The notes under the pieces: generated by a model | What the model saw: the letters and a program-made list of their open reading frames with translations, nothing else | Databases searched by the model: none | What the model was told of the DNA's origin: nothing | Translations under genes and position numbers: made by a program | Origin: Betaproteobacteria bacterium | GTDB lineage: Bacteria; Pseudomonadota; Gammaproteobacteria; Burkholderiales; Thiobacillaceae | NCBI GenBank assembly: GCA_020049415.1 | Contig: JAIFKV010000062.1 | Coordinates: 1-46,137 of the forward strand | Length of the DNA: 46,137 bases | Direction of reading: 5' to 3' | In this document: positions 1 through 7,399 of the stretch, piece after piece | Layout: each line of letters starts with the position of its first letter | How positions within the stretch are numbered: the stretch's first letter is position 1

Positions 1-345
1 CGCTGCTTTCGATTCTGAGGCGGGCCTGATGCCGCTGTAGCACGTGCTTGGCGATCGCCAAGCCGAGGCCGGTGCCGCCAGTGGCACGTGAGCGTCCCTG
101 ATCGACGCGATAAAAACGTTCGGTCAGGCGCGGGATATGTTGTGGTTCGATACCTTCACCGCTGTCCTGCACCGAGAACGTGTGCTCGCCATTCGGTTTT
201 TCACGGCCTTCCAGGACGCACCATCGAATCCGGATGCAGCCGTTGGCGGGGGTGTGGCGCACTGCATTGGTGACCAGGTTGGCGAGTGCACTGTGGAGTT
301 CCTGGCTATTGCCGATCAGCCGGGCCTGGCTGGCAATGCCCCTTG
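1..345 (-). pseudogene. 3' fragment of a PhoR-type sensor histidine kinase (ATPase domain only)
   Basis: Translating the minus strand gives an HATPase_c domain in the right order: N box (SALANLVTNAVRHTP), G1 box (DSGEGI), F box (RFYRVD) and G2 box (GGTGLGLAI), followed by a C-terminal stretch that leaves the window at position 1. The sequence is closest to PhoR, the phosphate-regulon kinase, but only this domain supports that. Kinase similarity stops near 340-345, just before the N box. The HisKA dimerisation helix with its phospho-accepting histidine, and everything before it, is absent. What lies beyond is unrelated intergenic DNA and a lipoprotein gene on the other strand. The frame stays open for some codons past the break, but no kinase-like residues follow. 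I read this as the surviving 3' part of a kinase gene cut by a rearrangement. A very divergent but complete kinase is unlikely. Confidence 0.7.
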
Positions 346-488
346 AGCTTTGCCAAATAAAATCATTCTCTAGATTCACCCGGTGACACGGGAGATTCCC
401 TCCTTTACAGTGAGAACAACTTACACAAGCGACCTTGTGTCGCACTTGAATTTCCTATCCGTTCAAAAATTTGGACAGGAGTGGCGTC

Positions 489-2243
489 ATGAGTCAAAAG
501 ATCCGTCGCAGCGCAGTTTTCACCTTTGCCTTGTCGATATTGATGATCTTTGGTGTGACGGCCTGCCAGTGGCTGGTGGAAGATGAGCCACTTCCGGTCA
601 GCGTCGACGAGCTTGATCGGGCCATTCTGGGGGCGCTGGTTTACCTGGACGATACGCAGGTACGTGATCGCAGCGGGGCAAGAAGCTGTCGATATGACGC
701 TTCGGACGAAGGTGACGGGTGTCTGAGTGATGAACCGGATATCTCGGCGCTGCTCCCGATGGCACCGCTTTTGAATCAACGCATTGCCAACCAGTCTGGG
801 GAGTGGAGCAGTTTTATCTACCATCTTCCCGATCGGTTCCGTGTCAGCAACCTGCCTTTTTTGCGCAGCCAGGATTCCAATCTCTTTGTCACGGCCTTTG
901 TCGCCTATCCTCTATTGCTGTTTGAATCAGTCCCGCAGGGTGCCGACGCATCACCCATCGAACATATGCTCGATTTGGCCATCCGCACCATACAGGGCTA
1001 TCGGCGCCAGGATGGTTACAGTTTCTGGCCAATCGCCACATCCGTCCAAGGCGGCGAGATGGCAAGTGTTGTACCGATGAATGTTCCGATGGCTACCGTC
1101 GAGCAATTCGCCAGTGATTTTCTCGATCCGGAAAGTTCCGAATCGGTCCGGAGTCTCTTTGGCGAAGCGCTGGTGGCGGGGATTGGCCAGTGGGTTGAAG
1201 AGGTGATGACCAATCCAGACAACACGCAAGGCGTCAAAGCCGTTTTCAACGTCCCGAACGATGCCGACGACACCGCCCTGGCACTTGGTCTGCTCAAGCT
1301 TTACAGCCTTCGGCACAACGGATCCAGCCTTCTCTACGATCCAACAATCCTGAGACAGTTCGGGGATTTTCGGGACGTCGACCGAACCAGGGAAGATGGC
1401 AGGGATGCTTACAAAGGGGTTTCGTCGGGAGCCTTTTTGACCTGGCTCCGTGATGAGGATGAACCGCTCTTCCAGGACCCCTCGAAGGGGGTGATTCCTT
1501 TGGGGGTCAACAATGTCGATGCGGTCGTCAATGCCAACGTCCTGCTTGCGCTCTCGCTGCATGGGGCCCGGGATGTGGCGGGCTACCATGAAAGCGTCAC
1601 CCTGCTTGACCGGGTTGTTCGCGAGCGTAACTGGCCGGCTGCGGCACTCTACTATCCGCAGCGCATGATGTTCCCCTACGCGCTCACCCGTGCCTATCGG
1701 GATGGCGGAGCAGACCAGCTCGGCCTCAGGGAGGCGATCAAAATCCTGATGAACGATTTGCTGCAAGAGCAAAACCTCGATCCGCGCCATCCGCAACTCT
1801 ACGGTTCGTTTAAGGGCGCCTCCGACGCAAGGGCGGATCTCTCGACCGCTTTGGCCTGTAGTGCGCTCCTCAACATGGGCGAATCGATCGCCATCGAGAC
1901 TGGCCAACGAGACGCCTATGCCAAGGCTCTCAACGCCGGCATCGCCTATCTTCTGCGCAACAAAGAGATCTATACGACGCAAAACCCCGAGACCAGTTCG
2001 TCATGGGCGCCGGCGCCACAGGGTTACCGCTGGGGATCCGATGTGATCTTCTCGGCGTCATTTCCGCAGTTGGTCGAATGGCGGTCGGAAGCCTTCTCGG
2101 TAGCCATGGTGCTGGAAGCGCTGGCCAAATACAGAGTGGGCTATCAGTACTCGAATCGCCCGATTGCCGAAGCGCCTAGCATCCGTCCAATGCGTCCCGC
2201 GCACGATGCGGTAGCCTGGCGGATAGCGGTTGCTGATCGGTAA
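489..2243 (+). CDS. Large predicted lipoprotein with a DADDTA (class II cyclase-like) motif; function unknown
   Basis: The 584-residue product starts with a basic N-terminus, a hydrophobic stretch and a lipobox ending FGVTAC, so Cys26 would be lipidated and the protein anchored on the periplasmic side. The ATG at 489 was chosen over the upstream TTG at 471 because an AGGAG lies about 8 bases before it and the signal sequence starts there. The body is alpha-helical in character. Residues 258-263 read DADDTA, followed by a helix-like LALGLLKLYS; this resembles the DxDD acid motif of squalene-hopene and class II diterpene cyclases and the alpha/alpha toroid fold they share with other proteins. 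No QW repeats were evident. I do not recognise the family, and a periplasmic location would be odd for a terpene cyclase. It stands alone, between the broken kinase and another unknown gene. Confidence 0.75.
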   Translation: MSQKIRRSAVFTFALSILMIFGVTACQWLVEDEPLPVSVDELDRAILGALVYLDDTQVRDRSGARSCRYDASDEGDGCLSDEPDISALLPMAPLLNQRIANQSGEWSSFIYHLPDRFRVSNLPFLRSQDSNLFVTAFVAYPLLLFESVPQGADASPIEHMLDLAIRTIQGYRRQDGYSFWPIATSVQGGEMASVVPMNVPMATVEQFASDFLDPESSESVRSLFGEALVAGIGQWVEEVMTNPDNTQGVKAVFNVPNDADDTALALGLLKLYSLRHNGSSLLYDPTILRQFGDFRDVDRTREDGRDAYKGVSSGAFLTWLRDEDEPLFQDPSKGVIPLGVNNVDAVVNANVLLALSLHGARDVAGYHESVTLLDRVVRERNWPAAALYYPQRMMFPYALTRAYRDGGADQLGLREAIKILMNDLLQEQNLDPRHPQLYGSFKGASDARADLSTALACSALLNMGESIAIETGQRDAYAKALNAGIAYLLRNKEIYTTQNPETSSSWAPAPQGYRWGSDVIFSASFPQLVEWRSEAFSVAMVLEALAKYRVGYQYSNRPIAEAPSIRPMRPAHDAVAWRIAVADR

Positions 2244-2546
2244 GAGCAGGCTCGTTGCGTCATTATCCAGTGAGGTGACTCTGCCTCTCTACGCTTAACC
2301 AAACTGAAAAAATATGTACAAAAGATTTGGTGCGGCGTTTTTTATTTCGTCGGATGGTTTCCGTGTGTTGGATTGGTGCAATGCGCATCCCTTTTTGCAC
2401 TCAACCTAACAAAATGCCCCTGCCACGTCTGCTTTGCCCCATTTGTAGAAATCTCGGCCCGACAGGCAACCGGCGCCTGGCCTAGAATTCAATCTGAGCA
2501 GGGCCGTTACCCCCTTCCTGCGATTGTTGGATATTGCCCCACCTTC
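2244..2546. other. Intergenic stretch, no gene seen
   Basis: About 300 bases between two co-directional genes. The frame of the downstream gene stays open into this stretch as far as 2373, but that extension does not look like the protein that follows. The first part is AT-rich (2305-2350), so a promoter is plausible, but no convincing -35/-10 pair, operator or terminator could be identified. Confidence 0.4.
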
Positions 2547-3887
2547 ATGAGCCTTCTAGACGAATACTCCATCTTCACCACCATGAAGCAGGACGGCCCC
2601 TTCGCCGTTTCAGATGGCGTGGCCTTGCGCCGGCATTTCTCCGGGGAATCCCGCAACTGGGCGCGGCAGTTCAATGGCGACCGGCTGCTGGTCACCAAGT
2701 ACCGGGTGGTGCGGGCCCAGATATTTGATTTCCTGCAGATCGAACACTTCGAGGAGATGTCGCAACTGCTGGTGGATTCGGCCTTGCGAGCCCGCCGCAG
2801 CGAGCGGGCCTACCGGCTGCTGGGCAGCCTGTTCGGCATTACCGGCAGCACTTCGGAAATCCGCAGCAAGATCAAGGAATACGCGCAGACCGCTGACGCT
2901 GTGATCAACCTGATGCGGGACAAGCTGCTGGCCCCTTATGCCGCCTACGTGGAAACCAACAACGAAATCGAGACCACCCACGACCCGGTGGACCTGCTGT
3001 TGCGGGTGTTCGACAACCGTTTCCACAAAAAGGCCCGCTTCGAAGCCAAGCGCAAGCTGATGCTGATGAACCTGGCGGGTGCCATCGACCAGCGGGAACG
3101 GGAAACCGATATCGAGAACAAGTTCTACACCTTCCTGGAATTCCTCAATCGCAATGTCTGGAGTCCCCGCCTCAAGATCGGCGAGCTGGAATCCTCCTAC
3201 CTGTTGAGCCGCCACGACCCGGCAGACTTCCGCTGTCTGGACGTAAGGGTGATCACCCCTCAAGCCCGGGCGCAAATCAACGCACTGGAGACGGACCAGA
3301 AACTCACCCTGGTCAAACGGCGTCAGTTCCAGGAAGGGGACCGCGATATCCCGGTTTATGTCAGCGTGCGCAAGAAGAATTCCGCCGCCAAGGTGCTCAA
3401 GCTGTTGCGCAAGAACGAGAAGAACCCGGCGGTGGCGGTGGACGATGAACTAGGCCTGATGGCCGTATTGGACACCATCAGTGACGTGAAACGCTTCGTC
3501 CGGCACATGACCCGTTCAGCCATCAAGGCCGGCTCGCTGATGACTCTGGAAGACATTTCCGACACCCTCACTGGCGGAAGTGCGCGCGACGCCAGGAATG
3601 TGGGTAGCAGCGGCAAGACGCCGATGCTCAAGTTCTTCGCCCGCATGGGCGGCATGCGGGTGGAACTGATTCTGCACACCAACGCTTCGTACCTGAATTA
3701 CCGCTACCAGCGGGACATTGCCCACGACGAATACGAAGTGAAGCGCATCTTCGATTCCGGCGTCGCCGAATTCCTCTTCCCAAGCGATATCTACACCCTG
3801 GACATGAACCAGATCCGCCAGGTCCTGCTGGAGCAGTTTCGGTGGAATATTGAGAACGCGGGGCGGCTGCATGGCTATGCCGGGTGA
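2547..3887 (+). CDS. Conserved-looking cytosolic protein of unknown function
   Basis: The 446-residue product starts at an ATG (MSLLDEYS). The frame is open further upstream to 2373, but the extra 58 residues look like translated intergenic DNA. There is no signal peptide or membrane segment. The sequence is highly charged and mainly helical, with a basic middle part (RKKNSAAKVLKLLRKNEKN around residues 270-290) and a C-terminal part rich in aromatic residues (RMGGMRVELILHTNASYLNY, about residue 370). I do not recognise the family and see no catalytic motif. Codon use is that of a normally expressed gene, so it is likely real. It is followed by a MITE-like element, and its neighbours suggest an accessory region. 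Confidence 0.8.
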   Translation: MSLLDEYSIFTTMKQDGPFAVSDGVALRRHFSGESRNWARQFNGDRLLVTKYRVVRAQIFDFLQIEHFEEMSQLLVDSALRARRSERAYRLLGSLFGITGSTSEIRSKIKEYAQTADAVINLMRDKLLAPYAAYVETNNEIETTHDPVDLLLRVFDNRFHKKARFEAKRKLMLMNLAGAIDQRERETDIENKFYTFLEFLNRNVWSPRLKIGELESSYLLSRHDPADFRCLDVRVITPQARAQINALETDQKLTLVKRRQFQEGDRDIPVYVSVRKKNSAAKVLKLLRKNEKNPAVAVDDELGLMAVLDTISDVKRFVRHMTRSAIKAGSLMTLEDISDTLTGGSARDARNVGSSGKTPMLKFFARMGGMRVELILHTNASYLNYRYQRDIAHDEYEVKRIFDSGVAEFLFPSDIYTLDMNQIRQVLLEQFRWNIENAGRLHGYAG

Positions 3888-3945
3888 AAGCGCCGTGCCC
3901 ACATCAAGTCTACGAAGTCGTGTTGTGTTTCAACATGACTGACTA

Positions 3946-4114
3946 CTAGCGGCCTGTCGGATTTTGGTCGTCGATAGCGAAAATCGACCCCGCCGAGGCC
4001 GTTTTTTGCCGGATTCGCCGCCGCATGGTTGTTCCATGGGACAAGAAACCGGGAAAAAAGGGTCCGGCGCGGTCGATTTGCAGCCGACGATTCCAAAGTC
4101 CGACAGGCTGCTAG
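3946..4114. repeat. 169-bp imperfect palindrome, MITE-like element
   Basis: The left end reads CTAGCGGCCTGTCGGATTTT. The reverse complement of the right end reads CTAGCAGCCTGTCGGACTTT, so about 20 terminal bases match with two differences. The inner arms also pair: AAATCGACCCCGCCG on the left matches AAATCGACCGCGCCG read back from the right, followed by a GTTTTTTGCCGG / CTTTTTTCCCGG pair. Only about 35 central bases are unpaired. The element carries no gene of its own and ends 32 bases before the next start codon. This structure is typical of a miniature inverted-repeat element mobilised in trans. No target-site duplication could be established. Confidence 0.75.
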
Positions 4115-4145
4115 ACTTTGCGCCCCGACCCTTGAAGCGACTGTC

Positions 4146-4571
4146 ATGAATTCCAAAATACCCCGCATCCTCGGAATGTTCTTTTTGCTGTTGATTCCAC
4201 TCGGCATGGGCTGGGTTTGGCTGACCCTGCACTGGAGTTACTCGGAAGGAGAACGTGCCGGCTATGTGCAGAAATTGTCCAAAAAGGGCTGGCTGTGCAA
4301 AACCTGGGAGGGCGAAATCGCCATGGTCACCATGCCGGGCGCTATCCCGGAGAAATTCGTCTTCACCGTTCGTGACGATGATATGGCTAATAAAATCAAT
4401 AATTTGGCGGGGGAGCGCGTGATTTTGCATTATCAGCAGCACAAATTCATTCCTTCTACCTGCTTTGGCGAGACTGAGTATTTTGTCAGCGACGTCAGGG
4501 GTGTTCAGGGAGAAAAATCCGCTCTGCCGGCGCCTTCTGTGCCGCAGGGGCAATTGCAAGCGCCGCGCTGA
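4146..4571 (+). CDS. Small single-pass membrane protein, unknown function
   Basis: The 141-residue product begins with a short basic N-terminus and one strong hydrophobic helix (about residues 8-28, ILGMFFLLLIPLGMGWVWL), then a soluble part with two cysteines (in KKGWLCKTWEG and STCFGETEYF). This looks like a membrane-anchored or secreted protein with its domain outside the cytoplasm. Proteins of this kind are common as conserved hypotheticals in betaproteobacteria; no function is established that I can state. The ATG at 4146 was preferred because it begins the signal-anchor; earlier starts would read through the MITE-like repeat. Confidence 0.75.
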   Translation: MNSKIPRILGMFFLLLIPLGMGWVWLTLHWSYSEGERAGYVQKLSKKGWLCKTWEGEIAMVTMPGAIPEKFVFTVRDDDMANKINNLAGERVILHYQQHKFIPSTCFGETEYFVSDVRGVQGEKSALPAPSVPQGQLQAPR

Positions 4572-4644
4572 ATCTTGCGGTTACCCGGGCTGAATATGTC
4601 AGCCCGACCTCATTCTCGTTTTTCCACCCCAGCAGGAGCATTTC

Positions 4645-5271
4645 ATGAGTGATGCACTCAACTATCTGATCGCCGTTCGCGGCGACGCCCTTGGTCACTA
4701 CTTCAAATTTGTCAAGGACACCGGCAAGCATCTGGACCCGAAAACGCGCAATCTGATCTCGGTTATTACCAAGGTCCATTCGCAAACCAAACCGGGCTTC
4801 AAGCAATATCTGACGCGCGCGCTGCGTGAAGGCTGCACGCCGATGGAAGTGATCGACGCGCTGCTGATGGCGTTCCCGGCCCTCGGGCTGGCCAAGATTG
4901 TCTGGGCGACCGAAATTCTGTTGGAAATGGACTTGCCCGAGTTTTCGCCGGAACTCATCAACAGCCTGCCGCAATGGCGTGAGGTGATGCCGGTGGCCGA
5001 CATCGCCGACGGCGAAGTGAAGCGGGTGACCTGCGGTGCCCGCACGGTGTTCGTCTATTGCACGGCTGAAACATTCAAGGTCTACGATTCGCACTGCCCG
5101 CATCAGGTCACCAACATTCCGCATCTGGCGCTGGACGGCTTGACGCTGACTTGTCCGAAGCATTTGTGGAAGTTCGATATCGCCAGTGGCGCATGTATCG
5201 ACAAGGGCAAGCACCCGCTGAAGGCATTCGAGACCAAGGTGGAAGACGGCCGTTTGTACGCTATGTGGTAA
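4645..5271 (+). CDS. CMD/AhpD-like domain fused to a Rieske [2Fe-2S] domain
   Basis: The 208-residue product has two parts. Residues 1 to about 105 resemble the carboxymuconolactone decarboxylase/AhpD helical fold (DPKTRNLISVITKV...GCTPMEVIDALLMAFPALG), but the redox CxxC of AhpD is missing. Residues 112-208 form a small Rieske domain: Cys151-Pro-His153 and Cys170-x2-His173 are the classic CxH...CxxH ligands of a [2Fe-2S] cluster, as in NirD-type and ferredoxin-like Rieske proteins. An electron-transfer or small redox role is likely; the substrate is unknown. The ATG follows an AGCAGGAGC ribosome site. It ends 112 bases before arsR and lies upstream of the ArsR operator, so its link to arsenic is positional only. 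Confidence 0.85.
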   Translation: MSDALNYLIAVRGDALGHYFKFVKDTGKHLDPKTRNLISVITKVHSQTKPGFKQYLTRALREGCTPMEVIDALLMAFPALGLAKIVWATEILLEMDLPEFSPELINSLPQWREVMPVADIADGEVKRVTCGARTVFVYCTAETFKVYDSHCPHQVTNIPHLALDGLTLTCPKHLWKFDIASGACIDKGKHPLKAFETKVEDGRLYAMW

Positions 5272-5315
5272 ATCGTAGCGGCGTTGGAGGAAGGGGTTGT
5301 CCAACTCCATAAATA

Positions 5316-5380
5316 CGTTTTGACAGATATGTGTATGCGGTATTAAGCTGCATTACCGTTTAATAAAATCTGTCAAAACG
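5316..5380 (+). promoter_or_regulatory. Probable ArsR operator and promoter of the arsenic operon
   Basis: A perfect 13-base inverted repeat flanks the presumed promoter: CGTTTTGACAGAT at 5316-5328 and ATCTGTCAAAACG at 5368-5380, with 39 bases between. The left arm contains a consensus -35 (TTGACA, 5320-5325). A possible -10 is TATTAA at 5341-5346, with a short 15-base spacer. The right arm ends four bases before the arsR start codon. Two dyad arms around a promoter just before an arsR gene fit autorepression that is relieved by As(III). Confidence 0.75.
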
Positions 5381-5383
5381 AAT

Positions 5384-5707
5384 ATGAATGTCGACCAGCA
5401 AGCCTTTTTTGAAGCCCTCAGCGATCCGATTCGTCGGCGCATCCTGGCGCTGCTGCTGATCCACGACGAACGCTGCGTCTGCGACCTCAACGCGGTGCTC
5501 GACGCGCCGCAACCCAAAGTTTCCCGCCATCTCGGCGTCCTGCGCGAAGCCGGTCTGGTGCTGACCCGGCGCGAAGGCATCTGGATGCATTACCGCTTGC
5601 ATCCCGAATTACCGGCCTGGGCCGTGCGCGTGCTCTGGCACATGAACGAAGGCATGCCGGCGGAAGCGGCGGTGCCCGATCAGGCCTGCCAGACCTGCGC
5701 CGCTTGA
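5384..5707 (+). CDS. arsR: ArsR-family arsenic-responsive repressor
   Basis: This 107-residue winged-helix regulator fits the ArsR/SmtB family. FFEALSDPIRRRILALLL is the N-terminal helix pair. Residues 29-35 read ERCVCDL, the Cys31-x-Cys33 type As(III) site on the recognition helix. QPKVSRHLGVLREAGLVL is the DNA-reading helix-turn-helix. A second pair (Cys102, Cys105) sits in the C-terminal tail and may take part in binding; this is inference. It is the first gene of the operon and is preceded by a strong dyad, so autoregulation is expected. Length is normal for the family. Confidence 0.95.
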   Translation: MNVDQQAFFEALSDPIRRRILALLLIHDERCVCDLNAVLDAPQPKVSRHLGVLREAGLVLTRREGIWMHYRLHPELPAWAVRVLWHMNEGMPAEAAVPDQACQTCAA

Positions 5708-5759
5708 AGCTCGCCCTGAATCCCGTTTTCCCCACCTCTCCCACCTCGAAAGGCCTCCG

Positions 5760-6164
5760 ATGAAAAATGTTCTGATCCTGTGCACCGGTAATTCTTGCCG
5801 TTCCCAAATGGCCGAAGTACTGCTCAACCACGACCTCGCCGGCCAGGTGCATGCCTTGTCGGCCGGCACCAAGCCGCAACCCAAGGTGGCCGATGGCGCC
5901 ATTGCCGCATTGAAGGAGGCAGGCCTGAATACCGACGGCCTCTACCCGAAAGATGTCGACGCGGTGATGAACGAAAGCATCGATCTGGTGGTGACGGTGT
6001 GCGACAACGCGAAAGAAACCTGCCCGATCTTCCCGCGCCCGGTGAAGAGCATTCATCTGCCGTTCCATGACCCGCACGGCGAGCCGCTGGAAAGCTTTCT
6101 GACTGTGCGCGACGACATTCGCGCCCGTCTGGTCAGTGCCGTGCGCGCCGAATTCAATCTCTGA
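5760..6164 (+). CDS. arsC: Arsenate reductase, thioredoxin-coupled LMW-phosphatase type
   Basis: The 134-residue protein has the P-loop CTGNSCRS, with catalytic Cys8 and Arg14 in the CX5R arrangement, and the further redox cysteines Cys81 and Cys88 (VCDNAKETCP). This triad matches the thioredoxin-dependent arsenate reductases of the pI258/Bacillus class (Cys10, Cys82, Cys89). It should reduce As(V) to As(III) in the cytosol by passing a disulfide through the cysteine triad. It follows arsR by 52 bases, in the same direction. The small CxxC protein at the end of the cluster could be a partner, but that is conjecture. Confidence 0.93.
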   Translation: MKNVLILCTGNSCRSQMAEVLLNHDLAGQVHALSAGTKPQPKVADGAIAALKEAGLNTDGLYPKDVDAVMNESIDLVVTVCDNAKETCPIFPRPVKSIHLPFHDPHGEPLESFLTVRDDIRARLVSAVRAEFNL

Positions 6165-6190
6165 ACCCCACCTTGCCGAAGGGAAATGCC

Positions 6191-6691
6191 ATGTCCGAAA
6201 AAGTGATGAATGTGCTGTTCCTGTGTACGGGTAATTCCGCCAGATCCATCCTGGCGGAGTCGGTTTTGAACAGTCTGGCTTTGAGCAAGGGACGTTTTCG
6301 CGCCTATAGCGCGGGCAGTCATCCCTCGGGCACAGTCAATCCGTTGGCGATTGAATTACTGGAAAAGAACCATTTGCCAACAGAAGGGTTGCGCAGCAAA
6401 TCCTGGGATGAATTCGCCCAGCCGGATGCGCCGGAACTGGATTTTGTCTTCACCGTTTGCGATAACGCCGCCAATGAAGTCTGCCCGGTCTGGCCCGGCC
6501 AGCCGATGACCGCGCATTGGGGCGTGCCTGACCCCGCCGCCGTCGAAGGCAGCGACGACGTCAAGCGCAAGGCCTTTTTTGTGGCCTTCAATCAGTTGTC
6601 GAATCGTATTGGTCTGTTCGCCAATCTGCCGATCGACAAGTTGGATCGAATCAAGCTGCAGAAGGCGCTCAGCGACATTGGCAAATCATGA
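6191..6691 (+). CDS. arsC: Second arsenate reductase paralogue (LMW-phosphatase type)
   Basis: The 166-residue protein carries the P-loop CTGNSARS (Cys12, Arg18) and the cysteines Cys90 and Cys98 in VCDNAANEVCP. It differs from the preceding ArsC: it has an alanine in the loop where that one has cysteine, one more residue between the last two cysteines, and an extra C-terminal part with a lysine-rich end. It belongs to the larger ArsC subtype often found after arsR in proteobacteria. The ATG at 6191 was chosen because a purine-rich ribosome site (GAAGGGAAA) precedes it; an earlier start at 6173 adds six unlikely residues. Its last four bases overlap the next gene (ATGA), so the two are translationally coupled. 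Confidence 0.92.
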   Translation: MSEKVMNVLFLCTGNSARSILAESVLNSLALSKGRFRAYSAGSHPSGTVNPLAIELLEKNHLPTEGLRSKSWDEFAQPDAPELDFVFTVCDNAANEVCPVWPGQPMTAHWGVPDPAAVEGSDDVKRKAFFVAFNQLSNRIGLFANLPIDKLDRIKLQKALSDIGKS

Positions 6692-7389
6692 CGCTGGCTA
6701 GAAAACTCACCGCCGAGGCGCTCGGCACAGCCTTCTTGCTGGCCGTGGTGGTTGGCTCGGGGATCATGGCCGAACGGCTGTCGGGTGGCAATGTGGCGAT
6801 CGCGTTGCTGGCCAACACCCTCGCCACCGGCGCCGGCTTGATCGCGCTGATCCTGACTTTCGGGCCGATTTCCGGCGCGCATTTCAACCCGGCAGTGACG
6901 TTGGCCGATGCCTGGGCGGGGGGGGTGCCCTGGCGTGATGTGCCGGCTTATATCGTCGCCCAGATCGTTGGCGCGTTTGCCGGAGTTGCGGCGGCGCATG
7001 GCATGTTCGATCTGCCGCTGTTCTTCGCATCGCAGCATGAACGCGCCGGCCCATCGCAACTGTGGAGCGAGTTCATCGCCACTTTCGGCCTGCTGGCGGT
7101 GATCTGGGGCACGGTGAAAAGCCGGCCGTCGGTGACGCCGTTCGTGGTTGGCAGCTACATCACCGCAGCCTACTGGTTCACCGCCTCGACCTCGTTCGCC
7201 AACCCGGCGGTGACGCTGGCGCGCGCGGCATCCGACACCTTCGCCGGCATTCGTCCGCTGGACGCCCCCGGTTTCATCATTGTGCAACTGCTCGGCGCAT
7301 TTGCCGCCACCGCCTTGTTCAAATGGTTGATTCCTACCTTGCCGCAGACCAGCGAAAACGTGATGCTGCCGCATTCCGATTCAGAGTGA
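6688..7389 (+). CDS. aqpS: MIP-family channel, AqpS-like (arsenical channel)
   Basis: The 233-residue membrane protein has the two NPA half-helices of aquaporins: HFNPAVT (Asn67) and FANPAVT (Asn172). The second motif is followed by valine, where ordinary aquaporins have the selectivity-filter arginine (NPAR). A valine here is a feature of the arsenic-operon AqpS group and should widen the pore for uncharged arsenicals. Six membrane segments are visible. It overlaps the upstream arsC by four bases. In Sinorhizobium, AqpS takes the place of ArsB for As(III) downhill exit and also passes methylated arsenicals; transfer of that role here is inference. No ArsB or Acr3 pump is present in the window. 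Confidence 0.9.
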   Translation: MTLARKLTAEALGTAFLLAVVVGSGIMAERLSGGNVAIALLANTLATGAGLIALILTFGPISGAHFNPAVTLADAWAGGVPWRDVPAYIVAQIVGAFAGVAAAHGMFDLPLFFASQHERAGPSQLWSEFIATFGLLAVIWGTVKSRPSVTPFVVGSYITAAYWFTASTSFANPAVTLARAASDTFAGIRPLDAPGFIIVQLLGAFAATALFKWLIPTLPQTSENVMLPHSDSE

Positions 7390-7399
7390 GGGTGATGTC

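Noticed and set aside
951..1982. Long open frame on the minus strand inside the lipoprotein gene
   Set aside because: It is a mirror of the plus-strand gene; it has no signal or domain, and codon bias favours the plus strand.
2610..3275. 221-codon minus-strand frame inside the unknown gene 2547-3887
   Set aside because: Composition (His/Gln/Val/Gly-rich) is typical of an antisense shadow; no start site or family is visible.
4495..5310. 271-codon minus-strand frame across the CMD-Rieske gene
   Set aside because: The Rieske and CMD motifs on the plus strand are decisive; this frame is a shadow.
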